Part shown: one piece after another, positions 28,259 through 37,051 of the stretch | Layout of the letters: every line of letters starts with the position of its first letter | How positions within the stretch are numbered: the stretch's first letter is position 1 | Source: Burkholderia stagnalis | Lineage (GTDB): Bacteria > Pseudomonadota > Gammaproteobacteria > Burkholderiales > Burkholderiaceae | Direction of reading: 5' to 3' | DNA: 64,000 nt | Assembly: GCF_902830275.1 (NCBI RefSeq) | Contig: NZ_CADESW010000001.1 | Coordinates: 434,001 to 498,000, forward strand | Position numbers and translations under genes: made by a program | The notes under the pieces: generated by a model | The model's database searches: none | The model's input: only the letters and a program-made list of their open reading frames with translations | Told to the model about the DNA's origin: nothing

Positions 28259-29442
28259 CACGATTGCTCCTGCGTGACCGCATGCTCGACGCGCTCGAAG
28301 GCGCTCGGCTGCGAGGGTTGGCCGATGCGCCGGTAAAGCGCAATGTACTGGGCGCCCATGTGCGCCCAGCCGAAACGGGTCATCAGTTCGCTCGCCGCGG
28401 CGCCCATCGCGCGGCAGGTGTCGCGCGACGCCGCCAGCGAGCCGATCGCCTGCGCGAGCGCGGCCGGATCGTCCGGGTCATCGAGCACGATCCCGCACTC
28501 GCGCGTGATGATCTCGGCGCCGCCCGCCGTGCGCGCGGTGACGACCGGCAGGCCCGCCGCCATCGCCTCGAGCAGCGACAGGCTCATCGCCTCGTAGCGC
28601 GACGGAAACACGTAGGCGTCGGCCGAGCGCATCAGCGTCGGCATGTTCTTGACGAGCCCGAGGAAATGCACGCGCCCCGCCAGCCCGAGCGCGCGCGCCT
28701 CGTCCGGATACGGGCTGCCCGGCAGGTAGCCGGCCACCGCCAGGTGCACGTTGCCGGGCAGCTTCGCGAGCGCCTTCAGCACAGTGCCGAGGTTCTTGCG
28801 CGGCGTGCGCAGGTCGCCGACGAACAGCAGCAGGAACGCGTCGGCGGGCAGCTTGAACGCCGCGCGGTCGGGCAGCGCGTGCGCGAACGCGCCGCCGTCC
28901 ACGCCGTTGTAGATCACGCTGATCTTGCCGGCGTCGATGCCGAGCCCGGCGATTTCATCGGCGACCTTCTGCGACACCGCGGTGATTGCGCGCGAGCGCC
29001 GGTATGCCCAGCGTTCGAGCGTGGTGTTCACGCGCGTGTACACGTACTGGTACGCGGACCACAGGCCCTTGGCCGGCCCGAACGGGTAGTACGGGCTCTT
29101 GAACCAGCCGCCGTGCACGAAGTGCGCGGTGTTCACGTCGGCCTTGATCCACGAGATGAAGCCGTTCACGTGCAGCACGTCGTAGTCGGCGCGATGCGTG
29201 CGCAGCCACCACGCGCTCTTCAGCGCGAACACCTGCTGCCTGACGAGGTTCGACGGCCAGAAGCGGCCGACCTTCACCGGCACCCAGCGCACCCGGTGGT
29301 CGGCCAGCAGCTCGGGCGCGACATGCGACGCGACGAGCGTCACCTCGTAGTTCTCGGCCAGCGCCGCGCGCGCGATTTCGTAGTTGACGCGGCCCTGCCC
29401 GTCGTTATGACGCACGACGTGCGTGACGATCGCGATTCTCAA
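28258..29442 (-). CDS. bceJ: GT4 glycosyltransferase of the cepacian cluster
   Basis: Product of 394 aa. It begins RIAIVTHVVRHNDGQGRVNYE and has the GT4 motifs ISVIYNGVDGGAF, LLFVGDLRTPRKNLGTVLKAL and FPSRYEAMSLSLLEAMAAGLP. Predicted to transfer a hexose or rhamnose to the lipid-linked cepacian repeat. The start is a TTG at 29442, inside a TTGA overlap with the bceI stop and preceded by GGGAG at 8 nt; no ATG fits. The rare start and the overlap point to coupled, tuned translation. Confidence 0.87.
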   Translation of the reverse strand: MRIAIVTHVVRHNDGQGRVNYEIARAALAENYEVTLVASHVAPELLADHRVRWVPVKVGRFWPSNLVRQQVFALKSAWWLRTHRADYDVLHVNGFISWIKADVNTAHFVHGGWFKSPYYPFGPAKGLWSAYQYVYTRVNTTLERWAYRRSRAITAVSQKVADEIAGLGIDAGKISVIYNGVDGGAFAHALPDRAAFKLPADAFLLLFVGDLRTPRKNLGTVLKALAKLPGNVHLAVAGYLPGSPYPDEARALGLAGRVHFLGLVKNMPTLMRSADAYVFPSRYEAMSLSLLEAMAAGLPVVTARTAGGAEIITRECGIVLDDPDDPAALAQAIGSLAASRDTCRAMGAAASELMTRFGWAHMGAQYIALYRRIGQPSQPSAFERVEHAVTQEQS

Positions 29443-30923
29443 TGGTCGGCTCCCCGTTGACGCGCGGCGGCCACCTGGCGCTGGGTCTTCTGCCAGTGCG
29501 CCGCGGAAAGTATTGAAAAAATGGCGGTAAACAGCAGCAGCCCGCCGGTGCCGATCAGCGAGTTCGTGAACACGAGCATCGCGAACACGGACAGGCACAG
29601 GCTCAGGCAGGCGCCGACGAACTTGTCCTTGCGCAGCTTGAACGCCGCGCGCAGCGTGCGGCCGAGCAGCATCACGACGCCCGCCAGGTACAGCAGCGTG
29701 CCGGGCCAGCCGAGCACGAACGGCACGTTCATCACGCCGCTGTCGAAGCTGCCGTACTTGCCGAGCTCGCCGCTGTCGCTCGACAGCTTGGTCGACGCGC
29801 CGGTCGCGCCCATCCCTTCGCCGGCGACGTCGGTGAACGCCGTCTCCGCGAAGGTTGCGTAGAACTTGTTGCGGTCGTCGTAGCTGCGGTCGTCCTTCAG
29901 GTTCGTGATCGACTGCAGGCGCGCGCCGAGCCGGTCGGCCACCGGCCCGACGGTCAGCAGCGGAACGCACAGCCCGGCCAGCACCAGCCCGCTGACGAGG
30001 ATCCGCATCCGCACGCGGTTGTTCGACTGCACGAGCTGGATCGCGAGTGCGATCACCCAGCCGCCCCACGTCGAGCGCACCAGACACAGCGCGAACGAAA
30101 TGAAGCCGGCCGCCCCCGCTACCCAGCGAATCTTCTGCGGCGCCGCGAGCACGAACACGAGCGCGCCCATCATCGCGAACGCGAACGGCCCCGACGAGTT
30201 CATCGTGCTGAACACGCGCACGCCGTACGGCACCGGCTCGCCCTGCGAGCCCATCTGCGAGCCGACCATCCACAGCACGTCCCATTGCGGCATCACGAAG
30301 TACTGCACGACCCCGTACAGGCCCATCACGAGCATGCCCCACATGAAGGTGGACAGCAGCACGTCGCGGTACTCGGGATAGTCGCGCGCGTGGACCATGA
30401 TGTGAAAGCCGATCAGCACCGGATACAGCCAGTTCGCGAGGTCGTAGGTCGCCGCCATCAGGCCGCTCGACACGATGCCGACCAGATACGCATAGCCGAG
30501 CCCGAACAGGATCAGCAGCACCGGAATCCCGCGCCGCTGCGCGAGCGCGCGGTAATGGCGCACCAGGCCGAGCGCGCAGATCATCGTCACCGCGAGCGGC
30601 GCGACCTGGATCAGGCTGGTCGGCGTGAACGCGCCCTTCGACCAGTCGGCGAGACGGCGCACCTCGGGGCTCAGGAACCACACCCACCACATGAAACCGA
30701 CGTAGCGCGCCGGGCTCTTGAAATACAGCCACAGGCCCACCGCGATCGCCAGCGCCGGGAACGCGAGCGTCAGCAGCGTGCCCTGGTGCGCGGCGATCAG
30801 CACGGCCGTGACGGTCCACAGCCCGGCCTGCCCGGCCCAGTGCTTCGGTTCGGCGAACCAGCGGCGCGCGCGGCCCGCGGGCGGCGCGGCGGCAATCGAC
30901 GTATTCATGGCACCCGCGCTCAT
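29439..30923 (-). CDS. bceI: Wzy-like exopolysaccharide polymerase
   Basis: Product of 494 aa with about eleven hydrophobic helices and a large periplasmic loop (near residues 330-390, DDRSYDDRNKFYATFAETAF) typical of O-antigen ligase/Wzy polymerases. It should join cepacian repeat units in the periplasm. Position between the bce glycosyltransferase genes supports the assignment as BceI. The ATG at 30923 overlaps the bceH stop as ATGA and is preferred; an ATG at 30908 would remove five residues. Confidence 0.85.
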   Translation of the reverse strand: MSAGAMNTSIAAAPPAGRARRWFAEPKHWAGQAGLWTVTAVLIAAHQGTLLTLAFPALAIAVGLWLYFKSPARYVGFMWWVWFLSPEVRRLADWSKGAFTPTSLIQVAPLAVTMICALGLVRHYRALAQRRGIPVLLILFGLGYAYLVGIVSSGLMAATYDLANWLYPVLIGFHIMVHARDYPEYRDVLLSTFMWGMLVMGLYGVVQYFVMPQWDVLWMVGSQMGSQGEPVPYGVRVFSTMNSSGPFAFAMMGALVFVLAAPQKIRWVAGAAGFISFALCLVRSTWGGWVIALAIQLVQSNNRVRMRILVSGLVLAGLCVPLLTVGPVADRLGARLQSITNLKDDRSYDDRNKFYATFAETAFTDVAGEGMGATGASTKLSSDSGELGKYGSFDSGVMNVPFVLGWPGTLLYLAGVVMLLGRTLRAAFKLRKDKFVGACLSLCLSVFAMLVFTNSLIGTGGLLLFTAIFSILSAAHWQKTQRQVAAARQRGADH

Positions 30924-32056
30924 CGCGACGACGGCCGGGAATCCGCGAGCGGCAGCGCCGCGCCGGCCGGCGCCGGCGTGCGGTGCCGGCGCAGCAGCTC
31001 GCGGGTGATCCGCACGTGCTGCGCGGCGAATGCCTGCGTCGTCAGGTCCTGCTCGCGCAGGCGCGCGGCGGCGGCCCGCGCGGTCGCCAGCGCGAAGCTC
31101 GGGTCGGCCGCGAAGCGGTCGGCCGCCTCGCGCAGCGCCTGCGCGTCGAACGGCGGCACGTAGGCGGCCGCGTCGTGCGGGAAGTAGTCGCGCAGCCCGC
31201 CGACATCGGACACGATCATCGGCTTGCCGACCGCGGCCGCCTCGAGCATCACCGTGATGCCCGACGCGTGGTGGTTCGGCCGCAGCGGCACGACGATCAG
31301 GTCGGCCCATGCATACAGTTCGTGCTGCTTGGCAAGCCCCGACGCCGAGCCGATCGTCACGTTCGGCGCGTGCCACTCGCGCGGCACGCGGCGGCGCGTC
31401 GCGAGCCGCACCTCGTAGCGCGCGTCGCCGCCGAACGCGGCGAGGAAGGTGCGCCAGTCGCGGTCGCGGTCGTTGCCGATCGCCGCGATGCGCAGCGGCC
31501 GGTTCGGCAGCCACTGCCGCGGATCGCCGATCGGGAAATCCTGCGTGTTCAGCCCGTAAAGCACGAACTGCGCATCGCGCTGCAGGTAGCGGCGGCACAG
31601 CTCCGCGTTGTCGCGCGCGAGCGTCGTCAGCACGTCGGCGCGCGCGAGCAGCTTGCGATACAGCCAGCGCCGCAGCCAGCCGTAGCTCGCCCACTTGTCG
31701 TACAGCCACACGCTTTGCGCGAGCAGCAGCGGGCGTTTGCCCTGCGCGCCCGCGAGCTTGAGCAGCAGCGCGGCGGCGAGGTGTTCCTGCTCGGTGTGCG
31801 TCCAGATCACGTCGGTGTTCAGCAGCGCCGCGCGATTGCGCCACGCATGCACGACGTCGAAACCGAGCCCCGCCTTCAGCGCGCGGCGCGCGAGGCTGAC
31901 GACGCGGTTCTCGCGCGCGTCCTGCGAATAGCTGAGCCGGAATTCGTCCGATTCCGCGTGGTGATAGCCGTACAGGCAGCCGATGTCGTCGCCCTTGCGG
32001 TACGTACGCGGATCGGCGCCGTAAAACAGATGAACATGAACTTTCGTTGCGGTCAT
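30920..32056 (-). CDS. bceH: GT4-like glycosyltransferase of the cepacian cluster
   Basis: Product of 378 aa. N-terminal half VHVHLFYGADPRTYRKGDDI; C-terminal GT4-like half with LRIAAIGNDRDRDWRTFLAAF, LYAWADLIVVPLRPNHHAS and GITVMLEAAAVGKPMIVSDVG. It is a cytoplasmic GT-B enzyme expected to build the cepacian repeat. GGAGG lies 6 nt before the ATG at 32056. Its stop overlaps the bceI start. Confidence 0.85.
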   Translation of the reverse strand: MTATKVHVHLFYGADPRTYRKGDDIGCLYGYHHAESDEFRLSYSQDARENRVVSLARRALKAGLGFDVVHAWRNRAALLNTDVIWTHTEQEHLAAALLLKLAGAQGKRPLLLAQSVWLYDKWASYGWLRRWLYRKLLARADVLTTLARDNAELCRRYLQRDAQFVLYGLNTQDFPIGDPRQWLPNRPLRIAAIGNDRDRDWRTFLAAFGGDARYEVRLATRRRVPREWHAPNVTIGSASGLAKQHELYAWADLIVVPLRPNHHASGITVMLEAAAVGKPMIVSDVGGLRDYFPHDAAAYVPPFDAQALREAADRFAADPSFALATARAAAARLREQDLTTQAFAAQHVRITRELLRRHRTPAPAGAALPLADSRPSSR

Positions 32057-32073
32057 GCGAGCCCTCCGGGGGC

Positions 32074-32096
32074 GGCCGCGCGTCGTGCGCGCGGCC
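32074..32096 (-). other. Intergenic hairpin bceG-bceH
   Basis: Perfect 9-bp stem GGCCGCGCG/CGCGCGGCC with a 5-nt loop, filling much of the 43-bp gap. No T-run follows. One of three such hairpins in the non-overlapping gaps of the bce operon. Confidence 0.45.
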
Positions 32097-32099
32097 CGT

Positions 32100-33059
32100 T
32101 CAAGACGTCACCGGCGGCATCGCCGCGCGGTGGGGGGCAAGGTTCGCGCGGCGCGCGTCGCGGGCGCCGCGGCGCACCGCGCGCCAGTGCTCGCGCACCC
32201 GCTCGCGCCGCGCGGCGGGCAGCGCCAGCAGCAGGTGCGCAAGGCCCGGATAGACGCGCGTGCCGACCAGCGTCCACCACCACCACGCGATCTCGCGCCG
32301 CACCAGCGGCAGGTGCTCGCGCAGGATCAGGTGCAGGTTGTACGCGCCGTTGCTGATCGCGTTCAGCGACGCGGCATCGCGCCGGTCGTCGTCGAAGCGC
32401 TCGGCCGGAAAATGATCGACCGCGATCGCCGGGTCGTACACGAGCTTCCAGCCGTCGCGCTGCACGCGCATGCTGAACGCCATGTCGTTGTGCACCTGCG
32501 CGCCGGCGCCGCGCAGCCGCGTGTCGAAGCGCAGCCGTTCGATCGCGGCGCGGCGGTAGCTCATGTTGGCGCCCTTCAGCATGTCGACTTCGCGCGCGCC
32601 GCCGACGCCGAGGTGATGATTGCCGACGATCTTGCCGGACAGCGTGAGCTGGCCGACGCGCTCGCGCGATTCGTCGAGCACGCGGCCTTTCTCGTGGACC
32701 CAGTCGCGCCCGCCGACCGCGCCCACGCGCGGATCGGCCTCGAACGCCGCCTCGACGCGCGCGAGCCAGTCGGGGCGCGGCGCGGCGTCGTCGTCGGTGA
32801 TCGCGACGATGTCGCCGCGCGCCGAGTCGAGCCCCTTGTTCAGCGCGGCGACCTGCCCCGGCACGTCCACCGGCACCACCTGCAGCGGCAGCGCGCCGCC
32901 GACCGACGGGTCGGCGAGGCGCTCGTGCGTCGCATCGTCTTCCGGGCGCGCGACGACGATCACCTCGTCGGGCGCCCGCGCCTGGCGCTGCAGCGCCTGC
33001 AGGCAGCGCGCCAGGTCGGCCGGACGCCGGTAGGTCGGAACGAGCACGGAAATCTTCAT
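32100..33059 (-). CDS. bceG: GT2 glycosyltransferase of the cepacian cluster
   Basis: Product of 319 aa with a GT-A GT2 domain: ISVLVPTYRRPADLARCLQAL, DIVAITDDDAAPRPDWL (the DDD motif binds metal and nucleotide sugar) and VDMLKGANMSYRRAAIERL. It has no signal peptide and is probably peripheral on the cytoplasmic face. It adds a sugar to the cepacian repeat; which one cannot be told from sequence. AGGAG precedes the ATG at 33059 at 10 nt. Confidence 0.87.
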   Translation of the reverse strand: MKISVLVPTYRRPADLARCLQALQRQARAPDEVIVVARPEDDATHERLADPSVGGALPLQVVPVDVPGQVAALNKGLDSARGDIVAITDDDAAPRPDWLARVEAAFEADPRVGAVGGRDWVHEKGRVLDESRERVGQLTLSGKIVGNHHLGVGGAREVDMLKGANMSYRRAAIERLRFDTRLRGAGAQVHNDMAFSMRVQRDGWKLVYDPAIAVDHFPAERFDDDRRDAASLNAISNGAYNLHLILREHLPLVRREIAWWWWTLVGTRVYPGLAHLLLALPAARRERVREHWRAVRRGARDARRANLAPHRAAMPPVTS

Positions 33060-33078
33060 CTTCGGTTTTCTCCTGTCG

Positions 33079-33110
33079 ACCGGCGCGGGCGCTTCAGCGC
33101 CGGCGCCGGT
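33079..33110 (-). other. Intergenic hairpin bceF-bceG
   Basis: A 14-step stem built from ACCGGCGC/GCGCCGGT and GGCGC/GCGCC with one G-G mismatch and a TTCA loop, in the 66-bp gap. It is stable enough to slow polymerase or protect the kinase mRNA. No T-run. Confidence 0.5.
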
Positions 33111-33125
33111 CCCATGCATTGCCGG

Positions 33126-35351
33126 TCAGGCGCTCAGGTATTCGTGGACGGCCGCATAGCCGCGGCCGTAGCCGCGCGTCTTCGGCGGCACGCCGTTGAA
33201 GATGCCGCCTTCCAGATCGACGCCCGCGGTGCGCAGCCGCTTGATCGCATCGGCGATCTCGCTTTCGGTGTGCATGCCCGAGCGCAGCACCAGGAACGCC
33301 GCGCCCGCCATGCGGCCGATGATCGTCGCGTCGGTCACCGCGAGCACCGGCGGCGAATCCACCAGCACGACGTCGTAGCGCTTGCCGAGGCCTTCGAGGT
33401 ATTGCGGCAGGCGCGTCGACATCAGCAGCTCGGACGGGTTCGGCGGGCGCGTGCCGGCCGCGATGAACGACAGGTTCTGCACCGGCGTCTCGCGGATCGC
33501 ATCCTCGAGCGCCGACTGGTCGCTCAGCAGCTCGGACAGGCCCGGCTGCGCGGTCAGGCCGAAATAGCGCTCGAGCACGCCGCGCCGCATGTCCGCGTCG
33601 ATCAGCAGCACGCGCTTGCCGGAGTGCGCGAGCAGCACCGCGAGGTTGACCGTCAGGAAGCTCTTGCCGATGCCCGGCGTCGGGCCGGTCAGCACGATCA
33701 CGCGGTTCTTCGCGTCCATCAGCGCGAACTGCAGCGCGGTGCGCAGGCTGCGCAGGCTTTCGACGCTCAGGTCCTTCGGGCGCAGGCTCGCGAGGATCGG
33801 CCGGGTGCGGTTGCCGCTCTTCGCGGCCTGCGCGTCGAGCCGCACCTGCTCGGCGCTTTCCGGCACGAGCCCGTACAGCGGCAGGTTGAACGTGCGCTCG
33901 ACGCGGTCCGGATCCTCGATGCCCTGGAACAGGTTGCGGCGCAGGAACACGACGCCCGTGCCGAGGATCAGCCCGAGGAACACCGCGGCCGACAGGATCA
34001 GCACCTTCTTCGGCTTGATCGGGGCGCCCGGACGCAGCGCGGAATCGACGAGGTGGATGTTGCCGCCCGTCCCCGCCTTCTGCACCGACAGCTCCTGCAC
34101 GCGGTTCAGCAACAGCACGTAGATGTCCTCGGCGACCTTCGCGTCGCGCTGCAGCTGCACCGCCTTCACCTCGGTGGCCGGCAGGCTGCGGAAACGGTTC
34201 GAGAACTTGTCCTTCTCCGCCTGAAGCTGGCCGAGCTGCTGCTTCGCGGCGATCACGAGCGGATGCGAATCGGTGAAGCGCTGCCCGAGCGACGCGAGCT
34301 GCAGGCGCTGCGCGGCGATCTGCTGTTCGTACTGCACGCTGCCCTCCAGGTAGACCTTCGCCTCGTCGCTCGCGTTGATCGAGCCCGACGTGCGCTGGTA
34401 CTGGGTCAGCGCGGCCTCGGCGCGCTCGAGGTCCGACTTCAGGCGCGGCTCCTCGCCCTTCAGGAAGTCGAGCATCTTGGTCGCCTCGGCCTGCTTCGCG
34501 ACTACGTGCTGGTTCAGGTACGACTGCGCGAGCGCGTTGGCGATCGCGGCGGTCATGTCCGGATCCTTGCCTTCGAGCGAGATCTGCACGACGCCCGTCT
34601 GCTTGCCCTGCTCGGACACCTGGATGCCCGTCTGGAACCCGGTGATCGCGTCCAGGTCGTTCTGGCGCACCACCGTGAACTGCGTGCCCGGGCGCGCGAC
34701 CAGCTTCGTCACCGTGAGCGTCACGCCGCCGCCCTGCGCGGATTCGCCGACGCGGCCGCTGAGCAGCCGCCCGCCGTTCTGGTCGGCGAGCGAGTAGGTG
34801 CCGTTCGGCCCCGCGGTCAGCGTCAGCTTCTTGCCTTCGAGCGCCGGCACGACGGTGATCCCGTCGAGGTCCGCGACTTCGCCGCCCCACGCGTACGACT
34901 GCAGGCCGAGCCACGGCTTCGCCGGGTCGCCCGGGCTCGCGAGCCGCGCGGCGAGGCTGCCGAGCAGCGGGAATGTCTTCGGCGTAACCGAGAAGTTCAG
35001 CTTGAACTGCTCGACCACCGGCGTGACGACGCCGCGGCTCTTGATGATCTCGATTTCCGAATCGGTCGGCGCCTGCTGCGGGCCGCTGTTGATCACCGCG
35101 CCCGTCTGCGTCTGGGTCAGCGCCTGCGACGTGTTGTCGTTGCTTTCGACCCGCACGTGCACGTCGGCCTGGTACACCGGCTTCGCGATGTAGCAGTACA
35201 CGCCGGCAAGCGCGATCACGGTCGCCGCGATGCCGAGCAGCAGCCAGATGTCGTCGAGGATCACCTGGAGCAACTGGCCGAGGACGACGTCCTCTTCCTC
35301 GGTCTTGACCGCCAGGCCCGCGTAGGTATGTTTCGCTTGCGTGTTCACCAT
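33126..35351 (-). CDS. bceF: BY-kinase/polysaccharide co-polymerase
   Basis: Product of 741 aa. Membrane helix near residues 35-57, Wzz domain, long coiled coil (LDFLKGEEPRLKSDLERAEA), second helix (about 444-467, VLILSAAVFLGLILGTGVVF), then a cytoplasmic tyrosine kinase with Walker A GPTPGIGKSFLTVN, Walker A' VLLIDADMRRG and Walker B YDVVLVDSPP. A C-terminal Tyr cluster (Tyr728, 732, 738) is the autophosphorylation region. It controls chain length and export with BceE; BceD is its likely phosphatase. Start ATG at 35351 with GGGAA upstream. Confidence 0.94.
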   Translation of the reverse strand: MVNTQAKHTYAGLAVKTEEEDVVLGQLLQVILDDIWLLLGIAATVIALAGVYCYIAKPVYQADVHVRVESNDNTSQALTQTQTGAVINSGPQQAPTDSEIEIIKSRGVVTPVVEQFKLNFSVTPKTFPLLGSLAARLASPGDPAKPWLGLQSYAWGGEVADLDGITVVPALEGKKLTLTAGPNGTYSLADQNGGRLLSGRVGESAQGGGVTLTVTKLVARPGTQFTVVRQNDLDAITGFQTGIQVSEQGKQTGVVQISLEGKDPDMTAAIANALAQSYLNQHVVAKQAEATKMLDFLKGEEPRLKSDLERAEAALTQYQRTSGSINASDEAKVYLEGSVQYEQQIAAQRLQLASLGQRFTDSHPLVIAAKQQLGQLQAEKDKFSNRFRSLPATEVKAVQLQRDAKVAEDIYVLLLNRVQELSVQKAGTGGNIHLVDSALRPGAPIKPKKVLILSAAVFLGLILGTGVVFLRRNLFQGIEDPDRVERTFNLPLYGLVPESAEQVRLDAQAAKSGNRTRPILASLRPKDLSVESLRSLRTALQFALMDAKNRVIVLTGPTPGIGKSFLTVNLAVLLAHSGKRVLLIDADMRRGVLERYFGLTAQPGLSELLSDQSALEDAIRETPVQNLSFIAAGTRPPNPSELLMSTRLPQYLEGLGKRYDVVLVDSPPVLAVTDATIIGRMAGAAFLVLRSGMHTESEIADAIKRLRTAGVDLEGGIFNGVPPKTRGYGRGYAAVHEYLSA

Positions 35352-35370
35352 TCGTTCCCGGTTGAGTGGT

Positions 35371-35395
35371 GCCGGGGCGCGCATGCCGCCCCGGC
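35371..35395 (-). other. Intergenic hairpin bceE-bceF
   Basis: Perfect 8-bp stem GCCGGGGC/GCCCCGGC with a 9-nt loop in the 65-bp gap. No T-run. It may set the ratio of exporter to kinase. Confidence 0.45.
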
Positions 35396-35416
35396 GAATA
35401 GCCGCCCCGCGCTGCG

Positions 35417-36598
35417 TCAGCGCGTGATCTGCTTCATGAAGAAGATCGTCTGGATCGTCGGCAGCACCTGCTGCAGCACGCGGTTGAACTGCACCGAGCT
35501 CGCCGTGCTCACGTAGACGACGTCGAGCGGCTGCAGCTGGAAGCGGCTCGACAGCATCAGCGCGTCAGGCTGCGTCATGTCGAGGCGGAACACTTCCGGC
35601 TTGGTCGGGTTGTCGCGCATCCCGCGCATCACGTAGATCTTGCGCGGGTTCGCGTCGGTGTCGAGGATGCCGCCGCCGGACGTCAGCGCGTCGGCGATCG
35701 ACAGCCGGCCCTTCATCATCGGCACCGCGACCGGCGTCTTCACCTCGCCCATGATGTACACGCGGCTGTCGCTGCGGTCCGGCACGTTGACGATGTCGCC
35801 CGGCTGCAGCATCACGTTCTGCGTGATATCGCCGCGATCGAGCACGCCGTTCGCGTCGAGCGTGTAGAGCTTGCCGCCGCGCGTCAGGCGCACGCGCTGC
35901 AGGTCGGCCTCGCCGGTCGAGCCGCCCGAGCGCGAGATCGAGTCGACCAGCGTGAGCGGCACGTCGGACAGCGCGAGCGGGCCCGGCTGCTTCACCTCGC
36001 CCGTCACCTGCACCTTCTGGCTGCGGTACGACAGCACGCGCACGTCGAGCTGCGGGTTCTTCACGTAGCGCGCGAGGCCCGTGGCGAGTTCCTCACGCAC
36101 CTGCATCACCGTCTTGCCCGCCACGCGCACGCGGCCGACGAACGGGAAGAAGATCGTGCCGTCGACGCCGACCGTCTGGCCGTACGGATCGGCCTGGCCC
36201 GGCAGCGCGGACGTATACGGCTGCTGCAGCGCGCCGGCCACCGTCTGCGTCGTGTTGCCGCCGCTCGAGAACGACTGGCCCTGCGGCGTCGTCAGCTCGG
36301 GGTGGTCCCACACCGTCACGCCGAGGATGTCCTGCGGCCCGATGTGATAGACGTATTGCGACGGATCGGTGAAACGCGACGGCGGCAGCGGGTGCGACAT
36401 CTGTTGCTGCTGCTGGAGCTGATCCATGATCAGCTTCGCGTCGATGTAGTGGACCGGGTAGGTCTCGGTCGGCGTCTGACGCTCCTCTTCCTTCAGGCGC
36501 GACGCATCGAGATAGTTGCCCGGCGCGGTCGCGCAGGCCGACAGGAAGGTCGTCAGCGCAACGGCGAGCGCCACGGGGCGCAGCGTACGATTCAGCAT
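35417..36598 (-). CDS. bceE: Wza-like outer-membrane polysaccharide exporter
   Basis: Product of 393 aa. Lipoprotein signal with lipobox LSAC (Cys22), a Poly_export domain (YVYHIGPQDILGVTVWDHPEL, VGVDGTIFFPFVGRVRVAGK) and SLBB domains (VQVTGEVKQPGPLALSD, VYIMGEVKTPVAVPMMKG). It forms the outer-membrane channel for cepacian. The gene start overlaps the bceD stop; the ATG at 36613 would add five residues. Neither start has a strong ribosome site, consistent with coupling to bceD. Confidence 0.92.
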   Translation of the reverse strand: MLNRTLRPVALAVALTTFLSACATAPGNYLDASRLKEEERQTPTETYPVHYIDAKLIMDQLQQQQQMSHPLPPSRFTDPSQYVYHIGPQDILGVTVWDHPELTTPQGQSFSSGGNTTQTVAGALQQPYTSALPGQADPYGQTVGVDGTIFFPFVGRVRVAGKTVMQVREELATGLARYVKNPQLDVRVLSYRSQKVQVTGEVKQPGPLALSDVPLTLVDSISRSGGSTGEADLQRVRLTRGGKLYTLDANGVLDRGDITQNVMLQPGDIVNVPDRSDSRVYIMGEVKTPVAVPMMKGRLSIADALTSGGGILDTDANPRKIYVMRGMRDNPTKPEVFRLDMTQPDALMLSSRFQLQPLDVVYVSTASSVQFNRVLQQVLPTIQTIFFMKQITR

Positions 36599-37035
36599 AG
36601 TTTTTGCAGCCATCCTTGAACCAGGCGTTCGATCTGTGAGTAGCTTTCGCGATAGTCGGCCTCGGGGCCGCCATGCGGATCGGCGATTTCGGCGTCTTCC
36701 CACTTGCCGAGCAGGTGCACCTTGCCGCGCGAGAACGGGTCGACCGATTCGACCGCCGCGATCTGCGTGCGCTCGCTGACGAGGATCAGGTCGGCTTCGC
36801 GCACGAGGTTGCGCGTGAGCCGCCGCGAGCGGTGCGTCGTCGCGTCGACGCCCCGCTCGGCGAGCAGCCGGTGCATCACCGGATCGATGCCTTCGCCGAC
36901 GTTCGCGTCGACGCCCGCCGAGTGGAACGCCACGCGCGGGCCGCCGCGCACCGCGGCATGCGACTTGAACAGCATTTCGGCCGCCGGGCTGCGGCACACG
37001 TTGGCGTGGCAGACGATCAGGATGTTTCGGAACAT
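36592..37035 (-). CDS. bceD: Low-molecular-weight protein tyrosine phosphatase
   Basis: Product of 147 aa. The catalytic P-loop is VCHANVCRSP with nucleophile Cys9 and Arg15; the general acid is Asp119 in IADPHGG. The P-loop has His-Ala where many family members have Leu-Gly or Met-Gly, a tolerated change. It should dephosphorylate the tyrosine tail of BceF. It lies between bceC and bceE, overlapping bceE, matching the usual Wzb-Wza-Wzc order. Confidence 0.93.
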   Translation of the reverse strand: MFRNILIVCHANVCRSPAAEMLFKSHAAVRGGPRVAFHSAGVDANVGEGIDPVMHRLLAERGVDATTHRSRRLTRNLVREADLILVSERTQIAAVESVDPFSRGKVHLLGKWEDAEIADPHGGPEADYRESYSQIERLVQGWLQKLC

Positions 37036-37051
37036 GGCGTGTATCCGGCCC

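Noticed and set aside
32055..35516. Plus-strand open frame of 1153 codons opposite bceF and bceG
   Set aside because: Spans two real genes and gaps, Arg/His/Leu-rich, no domain; an antisense shadow.
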